Assembly (NCBI RefSeq): GCF_016405965.1
Contig: NZ_JAEFCD010000005.1
Span: 124,001-188,000 of the forward strand
Length of the DNA: 64,000 nt
Source: Alteromonas sp. IB21
GTDB lineage: Bacteria; Pseudomonadota; Gammaproteobacteria; Enterobacterales; Alteromonadaceae
Reading direction: 5' to 3'
Both the position numbers and the translations under genes were made by a program. Below are positions 22,980 through 32,779 of this stretch, piece after piece (positions within the stretch are counted from its first letter, which is position 1; every line of letters begins with the position of its first letter). The notes under the pieces were generated by a model. It made no database searches. It saw only the letters and a program-made list of their open reading frames with translations, and was not told the origin of the DNA.

Positions 22980-25575
22980 AAGCAAGACTTTTACTTACTT
23001 TCTCAAAAACATCTTTACTTAAGCCTTTATGATTTAACAAACGGCCAAGCTGATGTTTCATATGTTGTTGATGCTCAACAGCAAACCCCTGCCATTGCGT
23101 GAGTGGTGTTACTATCCGGGCTGCAACCTGGGGATTTACAGCATCAAGTTTGAGCAAGTAATCGGTCACAAACTTATATCCGCTGCCATCTAGCGAGTGA
23201 AACTTTTCACTATTGTAGAAAGCGAAACTGCCAATAACCGAGCGAACGCGATTCGGATTACTCATTGCAAACTGCGGGTGCTCACACAACATAGTAATAG
23301 TGGCAAATATATCGTCACGGTTTTGCGTAGCGTGGAGCGCGAACCATTTATCCAATACGAGGGGATCGTGATTCCACGTTTGCTCAAAACGGGCCATTAA
23401 TCTATCGAACGTTGCTGAACTGCAGTGCTGCGCGCTTCTAAGCGCCCCGAGTGTGTCAGTCATGTTATCTGCACTATCAACCTGTGACACCACGATATTT
23501 TCGTGTTGAGGTAATCTAGCTAAGTGCGCGAGCACGACATTTTTGCAGCGGCGTTTATTAATCGCATCCTGCGTGTAGCTGTACGCAGTTTTTTCAATAC
23601 TGTTAAACACATGCAATAACTCTTGCTCTAGTTCGCGAGAAAATTGGTCGCAGAAAGCCTGTCTTGCTTTTGAAAGTGCTTCAACGTTGATATTGATGCG
23701 ACTTTGACACAGGGTTTCAAATGATGGAATAACCAAGCATTCCCCTAATAACTCAAGATTACCCTGTTCTTGTGCTATGGCTTGCTTAATGCCTTGCCAA
23801 ATACTGTCATCGATTGCACACCCCGACGCCTCTTCAATTTGCTTAATGCAGCGATCGTAAAGCGTTTGCATTGCGTCCCAGCGATTAAATGGATCTTTCG
23901 CGTGTTTGAAGATGGTAAGCAGTGAGTCTATATCGAGAGGATTATCGACTTTTGCCGGCGCTGAGAAATTACCCAACACAACAGGCGTTAATTCAGCAGT
24001 GTTAGCACTGACGGTAAACCGCAGAGAAGCTTCTTTTAAAATAACCATGCCATCGTGAATAAGCGACTCGTTGTCGGTATAGGTATTCCCTAGTTTATCG
24101 AGAATTTCGATGTTAACGGGAATATACAGCGGATGCTTTTCGCTCTGATCAGACGTTGCTGGAGTATGCTGTGACAGCGTGAACGTATGTTTATACGTGT
24201 CGTTGCCAGCAGGTTCCGTGCTATGGTCAACGGTAATTGTCGGCGTGCCAGATTGGCTATACCAGCGTGAAAACTGGGTTAAATCCAAATCCGTTGCAGA
24301 TTGCATGGCTGAAATAAAGTCATCACACGTGACTGCCTGACCATCATGCCGTCTAAAATATTCATCCATACCGCGCCTAAAGCCTTCTGGCCCTAGCAAT
24401 GTATGGAACATACGAATAACTTCTGCCCCTTTGTCATAAACCGTCACCGTGTAGAAGTTGTTCATTTCGATGACTTCTTCAGGGCGAATTGGGTGGCTCA
24501 TCGCACTAGCATCTTCGGCAAATTGATGTTCGCGCATAACGCGAACATGTTTTATGCGATTGCTTAAAGTCGAAGTCATGTCAGCGCTAAACTGTTGATC
24601 CCTGAATACCGTCAACCCTTCTTTAAGGCTTAGCTGGAACCAGTCACGACAGGTAACCCGGTTGCCCGTCCAGTTGTGAAAGTACTCGTGGGCGATAACC
24701 GATTCCACATTGAAAAAATCATCGTCGGTTGCGCTTTTTTGATCGGCTAAAACAAACTTGCTGTTAAATACGTTTAAGCCTTTGTTTTCCATAGCCCCCA
24801 TATTGAAGAAGTCGACTGCAACAATCATATAAATATCTAAGTCGTACTCTAGGCCGAAAACATCTTCGTCCCATTTCATCGCCCGTTTAAGCGATTCTAA
24901 TGCGAAGATACCTTGTGACTTTTTACCTTTATCAACATACAGTTCTAGCGCGACTTCCTTACCGCTTGAAGTGGTGTAGCTATCAGTAAGTACATCGAAA
25001 TCGCCGGCGACCAGTGCAAAGAGATAACAGGGTTTAGGATGTGGATCGTGCCATTTAACAAAGTGTGTATTCTCGTCAATATCACCTTTGTCGACAGGGT
25101 TACCATTGGCAAGCAGCATAGGCACTGATTTATCGGCAACTACGGTAACCGTATAAACTGCCAATACATCGGGGCGGTCCATAAAAAAGGTAATTCGACG
25201 GAAGCCTTCAGCTTCACACTGTGTGCAATAAGCACCACCTGATAAGTACAATCCCTCAAGGGCTTTATTATGTTCAGGAGCAATAGTATTAGTAATTTCT
25301 AAAACAAAATTGTCGAGCTCAGTGTTAACTCGTAACCCACAGTCGGTTACTGTATATTCGCTGCTCGATAGAGATTTGCCGTCAATGGCGATAGTATCCA
25401 GCGATAAGTTATCGCCATCAAGAACTAAAGGCTCGTTGTGTGTACCGCTACGAGTAACAGATAACGTACTGGTAACCTTCGTTTGTGTTGGGTGTAGCGT
25501 TATATGTAGGTCAACTGTCGCTATTGAAAAAGCGGGCGGCTGATAATCCGCCCGACGTTTAGCTTGAACTGACAT
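22966..25575 (-). CDS. pepN: Aminopeptidase N (M1 metallopeptidase)
   Basis: 869 residues, close to E. coli PepN (870). A cytosolic zinc aminopeptidase that removes N-terminal residues from peptides. The substrate motif GAMEN is at about 260-264. The zinc site is HEYFH (His296, His300; catalytic Glu297) with the third ligand Glu319 in LKEGLTVFRD, the same spacing as in E. coli. The N-terminal beta domain, thermolysin-like core, Ig-like and helical C-terminal parts are all present. The start has a strong AGGAGG 4 bases before the ATG. It is followed by, and overlaps, the DUF2835 gene. Confidence 0.98.
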   Translation of the reverse strand: MSVQAKRRADYQPPAFSIATVDLHITLHPTQTKVTSTLSVTRSGTHNEPLVLDGDNLSLDTIAIDGKSLSSSEYTVTDCGLRVNTELDNFVLEITNTIAPEHNKALEGLYLSGGAYCTQCEAEGFRRITFFMDRPDVLAVYTVTVVADKSVPMLLANGNPVDKGDIDENTHFVKWHDPHPKPCYLFALVAGDFDVLTDSYTTSSGKEVALELYVDKGKKSQGIFALESLKRAMKWDEDVFGLEYDLDIYMIVAVDFFNMGAMENKGLNVFNSKFVLADQKSATDDDFFNVESVIAHEYFHNWTGNRVTCRDWFQLSLKEGLTVFRDQQFSADMTSTLSNRIKHVRVMREHQFAEDASAMSHPIRPEEVIEMNNFYTVTVYDKGAEVIRMFHTLLGPEGFRRGMDEYFRRHDGQAVTCDDFISAMQSATDLDLTQFSRWYSQSGTPTITVDHSTEPAGNDTYKHTFTLSQHTPATSDQSEKHPLYIPVNIEILDKLGNTYTDNESLIHDGMVILKEASLRFTVSANTAELTPVVLGNFSAPAKVDNPLDIDSLLTIFKHAKDPFNRWDAMQTLYDRCIKQIEEASGCAIDDSIWQGIKQAIAQEQGNLELLGECLVIPSFETLCQSRININVEALSKARQAFCDQFSRELEQELLHVFNSIEKTAYSYTQDAINKRRCKNVVLAHLARLPQHENIVVSQVDSADNMTDTLGALRSAQHCSSATFDRLMARFEQTWNHDPLVLDKWFALHATQNRDDIFATITMLCEHPQFAMSNPNRVRSVIGSFAFYNSEKFHSLDGSGYKFVTDYLLKLDAVNPQVAARIVTPLTQWQGFAVEHQQHMKHQLGRLLNHKGLSKDVFEKVSKSLAYDKQ

Positions 25576-25620
25576 AGATCCTCCTAAAAGAAAGCCTACG
25601 TGGATGTAATTAAGCGTTGT

Positions 25621-27096
25621 TTAAACGGTTTCTTTGCTGTTTACGTCAACCGTAGGTGGTGTAATACGTAAAATCTTAATACCTAAATACGCATAGATAA
25701 TAGCAAGGATCGGATTGATAACGTTGAAAAATGCGTAGAAAACGTAGTCGAATGGATTAACAAGCAACACGCTATGCATGTAAGCACCACATGTATTCCA
25801 CGGAATAAGTGGAGACGTCAACGTACCGCCGTCCTCTAGACTGCGAGATAAATTTAACTGATCTAACCCACGTTTTTTGAATTCTTCTTTATACATCCGC
25901 CCAGGCATTACAATTGAAATATACTGATCGGCAGTGACTAAGTTTGTACCGAAACAGGTAAGAATAGTTCTGCTTACCATATCGCCTGCAGACGTTGCCC
26001 CCGTTAATATGGCAGACACTGCGCGTTTAAGCAGCCCGACACGCTCAAGCACCGCCCCAAAAGACATTGCACAAATGATAAGCCAAATAGTGTTAAGCAT
26101 AGAAGACATGCCGCCGCGAGATAATAAGCTATTTAAATTTTCATCAGGCGTAGAAAAAATAACCCCGTCGAACAGAGCCGTCCATACCACTTTAAGGGCG
26201 CCAATATTTGCAGAGTCTTCGCTGCTTGCCATTGATGTAACAACGTCCCACTGAAATACCACTGCCCAAATACCACCTAGCAAGGCACCAATGAAAACCG
26301 CTGGAAACGCAGGCATCTTTTTAATCGCTAAAGTAAGCAATACTGCCAGAGGGATAAGCAAATGCCAGCCTAAGTCAAACGATTCATTCAGCAAGCGCTG
26401 CATCTGTTCAATTCGCTCTGCTTTAGCTTCACCCACTTCACTAAAGCCAAGCACAGTGAATAAGATAAGTGCAATCACAAAGCTTGGAATGGTGGTCCAT
26501 AGCATGTAACGGATATGTTCGAATAAGTCGGTTCCTGCCACCGCTGGCGCTAAGTTAGTTGTCTCAGATAGTGGCGAAATTTTATCGCCAAAATAAGCAC
26601 CAGACACGACCGCCCCAGCTGTAACAGCCGCCGACATTTCCATACCCGCAGAAACACCCATAAGCGCCACACCTACTGTAGCCGCAGTCGTCCACGAACT
26701 GCCAATACTCATTGCCACTACCGCACAGATTAGACATGCGGCAGCGTAGAAAAACGAGGGGTTAAGGAGTTCTAGACCGAAATAAATGAGAGTTGGAACG
26801 GTTCCCGCCAGCATCCATGTACCAATGAGTGAGCCGACCGCCAACAGTATTAAGCAAGCACCTAAAGACATGGAAATGCCGTCTACGATGCCCTTCTCTA
26901 TTGTTTTCCAACTGTAACCATTTTTCATACCAATGATGGCGGCTAACCCCATGGCTAAAAGTAGCGCAATCTGGTTTGGCCCGTATGAAGAATTATCTGC
27001 AAACAGATATACTGCGCTCCCCATCATTACCACTAACGCAAAAATAGGAAGTATTGCATCGAGAAGTGACGGCGTTTTTATTTCTTTATTCGTCAT
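25621..27096 (-). CDS. nhaC: NhaC-family Na+/H+ antiporter
   Basis: 491 residues, a polytopic inner-membrane protein with about 12 hydrophobic segments. NhaC signature parts are visible: LGACLILLAVGSLIGTWMLA, MSIGSSWTTAATVG, and GAYFGDKISPLSETTNLA (about 170-185), whose charged residues lie in the transport path. The C-terminal region SLEDGGTLTSPLIPWNTCGA is also typical. It exchanges Na+ or organic cations for protons, which suits a marine organism. It stands 44 bases upstream of pepN and 72 bases downstream of an NSS transporter gene. No strong ribosome binding site is visible. Substrates other than Na+ are possible in this family. Confidence 0.9.
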   Translation of the reverse strand: MTNKEIKTPSLLDAILPIFALVVMMGSAVYLFADNSSYGPNQIALLLAMGLAAIIGMKNGYSWKTIEKGIVDGISMSLGACLILLAVGSLIGTWMLAGTVPTLIYFGLELLNPSFFYAAACLICAVVAMSIGSSWTTAATVGVALMGVSAGMEMSAAVTAGAVVSGAYFGDKISPLSETTNLAPAVAGTDLFEHIRYMLWTTIPSFVIALILFTVLGFSEVGEAKAERIEQMQRLLNESFDLGWHLLIPLAVLLTLAIKKMPAFPAVFIGALLGGIWAVVFQWDVVTSMASSEDSANIGALKVVWTALFDGVIFSTPDENLNSLLSRGGMSSMLNTIWLIICAMSFGAVLERVGLLKRAVSAILTGATSAGDMVSRTILTCFGTNLVTADQYISIVMPGRMYKEEFKKRGLDQLNLSRSLEDGGTLTSPLIPWNTCGAYMHSVLLVNPFDYVFYAFFNVINPILAIIYAYLGIKILRITPPTVDVNSKETV

Positions 27097-27168
27097 TGTC
27101 GTTTTTAAAAACCTTGTTATTGTAGTTTTTACGCGTTAAGCGTGCTGTTCGCTATTTGTTAGTGCGCT

Positions 27169-28503
27169 TTAGAATACTGAGCGATAAAACATTAGTGCGA
27201 TGATTACCGGGCACACGAAGCGCACATACCATGGCCATATTTTCCAGAAAACGCTATGTTCCGCAAACTCATCACCTTGTTTTAGTTCTTCGAGTATCGC
27301 ATCTCTACGCCACACCCACCCAGCGAAAATACAAAGCACTAGCCCCAAAAGCGGCTGGCTATACTCAGTGGTTAATGCGATAACGAAACCGAACAAAGTT
27401 TCAAAGTTCAATATGATAATGCAGCTTAACGCGAAGATTATCGAAGTCATAAGCACTACGGCTTTTTTACGTTGGAGCCCTTTGCTTTCAACCATGTACG
27501 CTACAGGTACTTCCAGCATTGATATGGAAGATGTCACAGCAGCTATCGCCATAAGTGCAAAAAATGTAAAAGCGACAAATAACCCAACCGTACCTATGGT
27601 ATCAAATAACGCCGGTAGCACCTTGAATATCAACGTGTCACCTTGTATTAATGCACCCTCTGGCGTAAAAATTTCAACACCGTTGTTTAGTGCAACATAC
27701 ATGGCCGGAATAATTAGCATGCCCGCAATAACAGCAACACCAATATCGACAAGGGCTACAGATGCACCAATGCTTGGTAGGTTTTCATTCTTACTTAGGT
27801 ATGAGCCATAAACTAGCATCGTACCTACACCTAACGACATAGAGAAGAACGCCTGCCCCATTGCATTGATCAAAAGGTCGGGGTCTAACACGCGGGAAAA
27901 ATCAGGTACAAGGTAAGCTGACCAACCTTCTACAGCACCTGGCTGCATACTCACATAAACGATTAACGCAAGGATAAGAATAACCAAAGTGGGCATAAGA
28001 CGTACTGACCACTTTTCAATACCCGACTTAACACCACCAACTACAATAAATGCAGTTAAACCCATGAATAAAAAGCAGAAAATAGCGTTACGCGTAACTG
28101 AGGGCGTAAGGAGCCAGTTACTCACACTGGTCAATCCCACCATACTAACTGCAGCATCGGCAAAATAAACAAGCATCCAACCGCCTACAATCGCGTAGAA
28201 CGCAAGGATGAGTGATACGGTGACGCAGCCCCAAATCCCCGTAAGCCTCCCAACGAAATTGCCCGAGATTTTTCCAAGCGCATCGACCATGTTTGAGCGT
28301 GTACTGCGGCCTATAATAAGCTCTGCCATTAGTACCGGATAGGCAAGAACAAAAGCAAGTAATAAGTAAACAAGAACAAATGCTGCGCCACCGTTGCTTG
28401 CTACCTTTGTTGGAAAACCCCAAATATTGCCAAGACCTACTGCTGAGCCTGCCGCTGCTAGCACGAACCCTATTCGAGAGGAAAATTCGCCTCTGATAGC
28501 CAT
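27169..28503 (-). CDS. Sodium-dependent transporter, NSS (SNF) family
   Basis: 444 residues with about 11 membrane segments. The TM1 signature GSAVGLGNIWGFP (residues 17-29), whose unwound part binds Na+ and substrate, is intact. TM6 is seen as AFFSMSLGVGTMLVYGSYL. Bacterial NSS proteins are Na+ symporters, mostly for amino acids; the substrate cannot be read from the sequence. The 11-12 TM short form matches MhsT/TnaT-like members. AGGGA lies upstream of the ATG. The gene is on the same strand as nhaC, which could restore the Na+ gradient the symporter uses; co-transcription is possible across the 72-base gap. Confidence 0.92.
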   Translation of the reverse strand: MAIRGEFSSRIGFVLAAAGSAVGLGNIWGFPTKVASNGGAAFVLVYLLLAFVLAYPVLMAELIIGRSTRSNMVDALGKISGNFVGRLTGIWGCVTVSLILAFYAIVGGWMLVYFADAAVSMVGLTSVSNWLLTPSVTRNAIFCFLFMGLTAFIVVGGVKSGIEKWSVRLMPTLVILILALIVYVSMQPGAVEGWSAYLVPDFSRVLDPDLLINAMGQAFFSMSLGVGTMLVYGSYLSKNENLPSIGASVALVDIGVAVIAGMLIIPAMYVALNNGVEIFTPEGALIQGDTLIFKVLPALFDTIGTVGLFVAFTFFALMAIAAVTSSISMLEVPVAYMVESKGLQRKKAVVLMTSIIFALSCIIILNFETLFGFVIALTTEYSQPLLGLVLCIFAGWVWRRDAILEELKQGDEFAEHSVFWKIWPWYVRFVCPVIIALMFYRSVF

Positions 28504-28543
28504 GTTATTTCCCTTTATTATTGTTTTAATAATTTATAGACAC

Positions 28544-28577
28544 AAAAAAAGGGCTGGCCCTAGACCAGCCCTTTTTT
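28544..28577. terminator. Bidirectional-looking terminator after prc
   Basis: Stem GGGCTGG / CCAGCCC (28551-28571) with a 7-base loop is flanked by A7 and T6 runs, giving a long composite stem and a T tract on both strands. It lies 9 bases past the prc stop and upstream of the NSS gene start. Confidence 0.88.
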
Positions 28578-28585
28578 CTAATCGC

Positions 28586-30628
28586 TTAATTTCTTGTGAT
28601 AGCGTAACGGCCTGTTTCGATCATATCGAATGTGATGTTCGCTGCTTCATCTAAGAATGGATCCAATTCTTCCATATCTTCAGGTAAGTCGTCCAACGTC
28701 GTCACAGTTTCCATGCCCATACGCTGTAAACGTTCGTTAGCACGAGCAAGGGACTTCTCTTCCGCTTCCTTTTTCTCTGCCTCACGGACAGATTTCACCA
28801 AAGAAATGAAATTCTTGTCTTTGTTCTTCTTATATTCTTCAATATCGTCATTAATGTACGAAAATTCAGGATCTTGAAGAATACGCTTATTATGTTTTGC
28901 AGTTAACACATCTAGGGCTGCAGTACCGTCTGCGAACGTTGTATAGTTCGCACGGTTGATACTATCCCATGGTAATGCATTTTCTGCTTGAGATTCACCC
29001 CATTCTGCTGGCTCTACCGCAGACGGGTAAAGGATGTCAGGAATTACGCCTTTGTGCTGCGTACTTCCGCCATCGATACGATAAAACTTAGCTATAGTGA
29101 ACTGAACACTGCCTAAGGGGTTATCGTAAAGATCGTAAATTTTACCTAAGCCGCGATGCTGTTGAACTGTGCCTTTACCAAAGGTTTGTTCACCTACAAT
29201 CAAAGCTCGGTTATAGTCTTGCATCGCTGCTGCAAAGATTTCTGAAGCAGACGCGCTGTATCTATCAACCAATACTGTAAGGGGGCCATCGTATGCCACT
29301 TCACCGTCAGTATCGCGATTTACGCTAACTTTGCTTTGACCGTAGCGGATTTGCACAACCGGGCCTTTTTCGATGAATAAGCCAGTGAGCAGCGTAGCTT
29401 CTGTTAGAGAACCACCACCGTTACCACGCAAATCCACAATCACGCCTTTTACGTTTTGTGCTTTTAAGCTTTCGATTTCTTTTGCTACATCAGTGCTTAA
29501 ATTATTATAAAAGCTTGGAATAGTAATTACGCCAAGCGGCTCACCGGCATGTGGGCCTGTTTCCGGAACATAGACTTCAGATTTTGCAGCGCGATCCTCA
29601 AGCTTAATTTTATCGCGAGTAAGGCTGACAACGGATGTTGATTTAGACTCTGATGCACCTTTTTCAACTTGAAGGCGAACCGTGCTGCCTTTTGGCCCTT
29701 TTATAAGCTCGACCACTTCGTCTAGACGCCAGCCGATAACATCAACGAATTCTTCATCGTCCTGCGCAACACCCACAATTTTATCTTCAGGCTTGATCGC
29801 GCCAGATTCATCAGCAGGACCGCCAGGCACCACACTTTTAATAACGGTATAATCATCTTCGCTCTGCAGTACTGCACCGATGCCTTCAAACGACAGATTC
29901 ATGTCCATTTGAAAACGCTCTGCATTACGGGGGGATAAATAACTTGTATGCGCTTCAATAGTGCGTGCAAAGGCGTTCATTGCAGTTTGAAACACATCCT
30001 CGCTTTTTGCTTGCTTAGTGCGCTTAATTGCTCGCGTGTAGCGCTTGGTAAGAAGGTCTTTTGTTTCATCCCAGGTTTTATCTGCAAGAATTAGGTTCAA
30101 CGCGTCGTATTTAACGCGCTGGCGCCAAATTTCATCGAGCTCAGCTTTGCTAGCAGGCCATTCGGCGTCTTCTCTGTCGTAGAAGAATTTATCGCCTTCT
30201 TTTTCAAAGTCGAATGGGCCCTTTTCTAGTAGCGATAGTGCAAACTCGTAACGTTCAATACGACGTTTCGCGCTTACGTTATACATATCATACGCGACAG
30301 AAAGATTGCCTTTACTCAGCGCGTCATCGAATAGCGTGCGGTATTGCTCAAAACCTACCACGTCAGATAATAACAATACTTGCTTGTTGTGATCTAATGA
30401 ATCGATAAAGCGCTGGTAAACTCTGGCAGAGAGTACATCATCCAACGATATTTCCTTGTAATGCGCCCTCGTGAAAAGTGCACTAACTCGCTTGGCAGCA
30501 ACACTGTGCTGAGATTCCTGCTGCAATATAGGAAGCTCGTCTACCTCAGGTGTTGATGTAACGGCGCCTGCACCTACCCCAACGGTAAGAAATGCACTGG
30601 CAATGGAAATTCGAAGGATGTCTCTCAT
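28586..30628 (-). CDS. prc: Carboxy-terminal (tail-specific) protease Prc
   Basis: 680 residues, like E. coli Prc/Tsp (682). A signal peptide at about 1-22 places it in the periplasm. Order: N-terminal helical domain, PDZ domain at about 245-325 (LSFEGIGAVL), then the S41 catalytic core with LRGNGGGSLTEA and the Ser-Lys dyad Ser460 (RYSASASEIF) and Lys485 (FGKGTVQQ), 25 residues apart as in E. coli. It degrades proteins with nonpolar C-termini and processes lipoproteins and penicillin-binding proteins. It starts 4 bases after proQ, the same proQ-prc pair as in E. coli. Confidence 0.97.
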   Translation of the reverse strand: MRDILRISIASAFLTVGVGAGAVTSTPEVDELPILQQESQHSVAAKRVSALFTRAHYKEISLDDVLSARVYQRFIDSLDHNKQVLLLSDVVGFEQYRTLFDDALSKGNLSVAYDMYNVSAKRRIERYEFALSLLEKGPFDFEKEGDKFFYDREDAEWPASKAELDEIWRQRVKYDALNLILADKTWDETKDLLTKRYTRAIKRTKQAKSEDVFQTAMNAFARTIEAHTSYLSPRNAERFQMDMNLSFEGIGAVLQSEDDYTVIKSVVPGGPADESGAIKPEDKIVGVAQDDEEFVDVIGWRLDEVVELIKGPKGSTVRLQVEKGASESKSTSVVSLTRDKIKLEDRAAKSEVYVPETGPHAGEPLGVITIPSFYNNLSTDVAKEIESLKAQNVKGVIVDLRGNGGGSLTEATLLTGLFIEKGPVVQIRYGQSKVSVNRDTDGEVAYDGPLTVLVDRYSASASEIFAAAMQDYNRALIVGEQTFGKGTVQQHRGLGKIYDLYDNPLGSVQFTIAKFYRIDGGSTQHKGVIPDILYPSAVEPAEWGESQAENALPWDSINRANYTTFADGTAALDVLTAKHNKRILQDPEFSYINDDIEEYKKNKDKNFISLVKSVREAEKKEAEEKSLARANERLQRMGMETVTTLDDLPEDMEELDPFLDEAANITFDMIETGRYAITRN

Positions 30629-30631
30629 ATT

Positions 30632-31300
30632 TTACGACCTCTTGGAGCGTGCCAAACGTAAAGCGTCTGCGTTTACTTTAACCACCATGCCCGAGTCTAA
30701 TTGAACGTGAACGCCATCTTTAGCAACTTCAGTTATTACTGCTGGCATAGGTGCTTTGCCCAGCTTTACAGTAACTTGCGTACCTTGCTGTAAATCGCTG
30801 TCAGTCAATTTCGCAGGTGGTGTAGTGTTTGGTCTGTTATTTTTCGGTTTAGTTCCGCGCTTGGTATCAGCATGGTCCGAATTCGCAGATTTTTCACCTT
30901 TTGGGCGGTTAAATTGGCGTTTATCTTTACGCTTAGGCTGCTGAGCTAGCTTAGCTTTGCGCTTTTCAGCCGCTTTAGCTTTGCTCTCTTCTAACTGCTG
31001 CTGCGCATGGTCAGCATGTTCCTTTTCAATTGCATCGCCTTCAACGCCGTCTAAATCTACGCGATTAGCACCTTCTTTGATGCTATGAAGATAGCGCCAG
31101 CTGTTAGTGTAATGACGTAGTGTAGAACGAAGAAGTGTTTTGCTTACGCGTTCCTCTTCTTCTAAGCGAGTGGCAAGATCTTGAAAAATACCGATCTTAA
31201 GTGGGCGGGCCTCGCCTTCAATGCTAAAACATTTCGGAAAGGTCTCTGCAAGGAAAGCTATTACTTCCTTACTATTGGTAAACTTCTCTGGTGATTCCAT
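30632..31300 (-). CDS. proQ: RNA chaperone ProQ (FinO domain)
   Basis: 222 residues. The N-terminal FinO/ProQ RNA-binding domain (about 5-115) contains FPKCFSIEGEARPLKIGIF and LRHYTNSWRYLHSIKEGANRVDL. A Lys/Gln/Arg-rich linker (about 120-170, KRKAKLAQQPKRKDKRQF) joins it to a C-terminal Tudor-like domain (GTQVTVKLGKAPMPAVITEV). ProQ binds small RNAs and mRNA 3' ends and affects osmoadaptation. It is followed directly by prc and preceded by the 96-residue acidic protein and msrC on the same strand. A candidate small RNA lies about 3.3 kb away, but no link is shown. Confidence 0.97.
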   Translation of the reverse strand: MESPEKFTNSKEVIAFLAETFPKCFSIEGEARPLKIGIFQDLATRLEEEERVSKTLLRSTLRHYTNSWRYLHSIKEGANRVDLDGVEGDAIEKEHADHAQQQLEESKAKAAEKRKAKLAQQPKRKDKRQFNRPKGEKSANSDHADTKRGTKPKNNRPNTTPPAKLTDSDLQQGTQVTVKLGKAPMPAVITEVAKDGVHVQLDSGMVVKVNADALRLARSKRS

Positions 31301-31316
31301 TAACTTTCTAAATTAT

Positions 31317-31607
31317 TCAGGAGATTTCATCGTTACTTGCATCATCCCAAGTTGCCAGCGTGTGGTCAACCCAATCAAGCAATTCGTCGTCATCTATTTC
31401 TAATAAATGCTTATCTTGTTGCCAAGATTCCCATGCGTAGTGCAAAATTTGCTCTAAACGCTCTGTTTCAATATCTTCTTCAGCGTTGTCATGAATAGCG
31501 TGCAAGATAAAGTTTAAACGCTCAGATGCCTCATCCGGGTCATCATGAAAATCTTCCATATCTTCAAACGTCGATAAAACAACGTGAATATCAACACTGG
31601 ATTTCAT
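31317..31607 (-). CDS. Acidic conserved-looking protein of unknown function in the msrC-proQ operon
   Basis: 96 residues that I do not recognise. It is strongly acidic and helical, with segments DMEDFHDDPDEASERLNFIL and LHYAWESWQQDKHLLEID and the end WDDASNDEIS. There is no signal peptide, membrane segment or cysteine. It starts 2 bases after msrC and ends 16 bases before proQ, so it is almost certainly translated from the same mRNA. Its charge is opposite to that of the very basic ProQ linker, which makes an interaction conceivable, but nothing in the sequence proves it. Confidence 0.7.
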   Translation of the reverse strand: MKSSVDIHVVLSTFEDMEDFHDDPDEASERLNFILHAIHDNAEEDIETERLEQILHYAWESWQQDKHLLEIDDDELLDWVDHTLATWDDASNDEIS

Positions 31608-31609
31608 AA

Positions 31610-32065
31610 TTAACTCTGCGAATCCATAAGAATTTGAGCAATTTCCACAAGCCCTTTTTCGTCTTCTTCAGAAAAACGTTCAAATGCAGGGCTATCGATA
31701 TCTAACACGCCGATAAGCGTATCGCCTTTTACCAGTGGTATGACAATTTCCGAGTTCGACGCAGCATCACACGCAATGTGGCCATCAAATTGATGAACAT
31801 CAGCGATACGCTGAACGGTTCTGGTACTTGCGCTCGTTCCGCATACACCCTTCCCAAGAGGAATTCTGATGCAAGCGGGTTGACCTTGAAACGGCCCTAA
31901 AACCAACTGTTCTTCTTTATGAAGATAGAAGCCAGCCCAATTAACTTCTTCAAGGTTATTGAAAAGAAGCGCACTAATATTGGCCATGTTGGCAATCAGG
32001 TCATGTTCACCAGATACCAAACTCTTCGCTTGGCTAATTAACTGGTTGTACTGTTGTTCTTTCAA
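31610..32065 (-). CDS. msrC: Free methionine-(R)-sulfoxide reductase (GAF domain)
   Basis: 151 residues, a single GAF domain. It reduces free methionine-R-sulfoxide with thioredoxin. The family motifs GKGVCGTSA, DVHQFDGHIACDAASNSEIV and LIGVLDIDSP are present. The cysteines in VCGTSA and HIACDA correspond to two of the conserved cysteines of E. coli fRMsr (YebR). Length fits the family (about 150-165). It is on the same strand as the SIMPL gene (12-base gap) and precedes the acidic protein, proQ and prc. E. coli also keeps msrC near proQ. Confidence 0.95.
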   Translation of the reverse strand: MKEQQYNQLISQAKSLVSGEHDLIANMANISALLFNNLEEVNWAGFYLHKEEQLVLGPFQGQPACIRIPLGKGVCGTSASTRTVQRIADVHQFDGHIACDAASNSEIVIPLVKGDTLIGVLDIDSPAFERFSEEDEKGLVEIAQILMDSQS

Positions 32066-32077
32066 ACGATTTTCCTG

Positions 32078-32779
32078 CTATTGAACAATTTTAAATGAAA
32101 CATTAACGCGAGCTTCAACCCGTTCTTGCCCGGGTAAAGACATAGACATGTCTTTGGCAAACGCTTCAGCGCGCATTACTGGAATCGGCATATTGCCACC
32201 AGATTCTGAGATTGCAACAACTTCACCTACTTCAACCTCTAATTCTTTTGCTAATAAGTGTGCACGTTGCTTTGCGTCTTTGACCGCAGCTATCAATGCT
32301 TTTTGATACGCATCTGCTTCGCCGATAGCAATAAAATTAAATTGTTGGATACGATCAACGCCTCTTTTGAGAACACCATCTAGTACTTTATCGTAAGTTT
32401 CAAGGTTAGTAGATGTCACGTTGATATCACGGGAGAGCGTAAAACCCGATTGCTGACGACCTTGTGGCGTATTGATATATCGCGGTTGCAGACGAACTTG
32501 CATGCTCTGAATATGCTTTTCCTCAATGCCTTGATTGAGCAAGAACTTCACAATAGATCGTAAATCCGCTTCAAGCTGAGTATTTAACTTGCCAACCGTA
32601 TCACCTTCTTCCTCAACAACGAGTGTTACCGAATAGGCGTTTGGTGTGACCTCTATTGCTCCTGCACCTTGTACATTTATTACGGCCTCCTGTGCTGCTT
32701 GCGTTGTTAGCAAAGGGGTGGTTAAAGCAACGATTACTGAAGCCAACATGAGATTTTTAGCAAGCGTGAATAATTTCAT
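32078..32779 (-). CDS. SIMPL (DUF541) domain exported protein
   Basis: 233 residues with a signal peptide (about 1-28, ending TQA). The SIMPL domain follows: INVQGAGAIEVTPNAYSVTL, FLLNQGIEEKHIQSMQVRL and ISESGGNMPIPVMRAEA. Proteins of this family (such as E. coli YggE) are periplasmic and linked to oxidative-stress tolerance, but the biochemical role is unclear. It is first in a likely operon with msrC, which would join two oxidative-stress functions. No cysteine or metal-site motif is visible. Confidence 0.85.
   Translation of the reverse strand: MKLFTLAKNLMLASVIVALTTPLLTTQAAQEAVINVQGAGAIEVTPNAYSVTLVVEEEGDTVGKLNTQLEADLRSIVKFLLNQGIEEKHIQSMQVRLQPRYINTPQGRQQSGFTLSRDINVTSTNLETYDKVLDGVLKRGVDRIQQFNFIAIGEADAYQKALIAAVKDAKQRAHLLAKELEVEVGEVVAISESGGNMPIPVMRAEAFAKDMSMSLPGQERVEARVNVSFKIVQ

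Noticed and set aside
27200-27811. 203-codon open frame on the plus strand
   Set aside because: It lies wholly antisense to the NSS transporter gene, whose TM1 and TM6 signatures are clear; its own product shows no family features.
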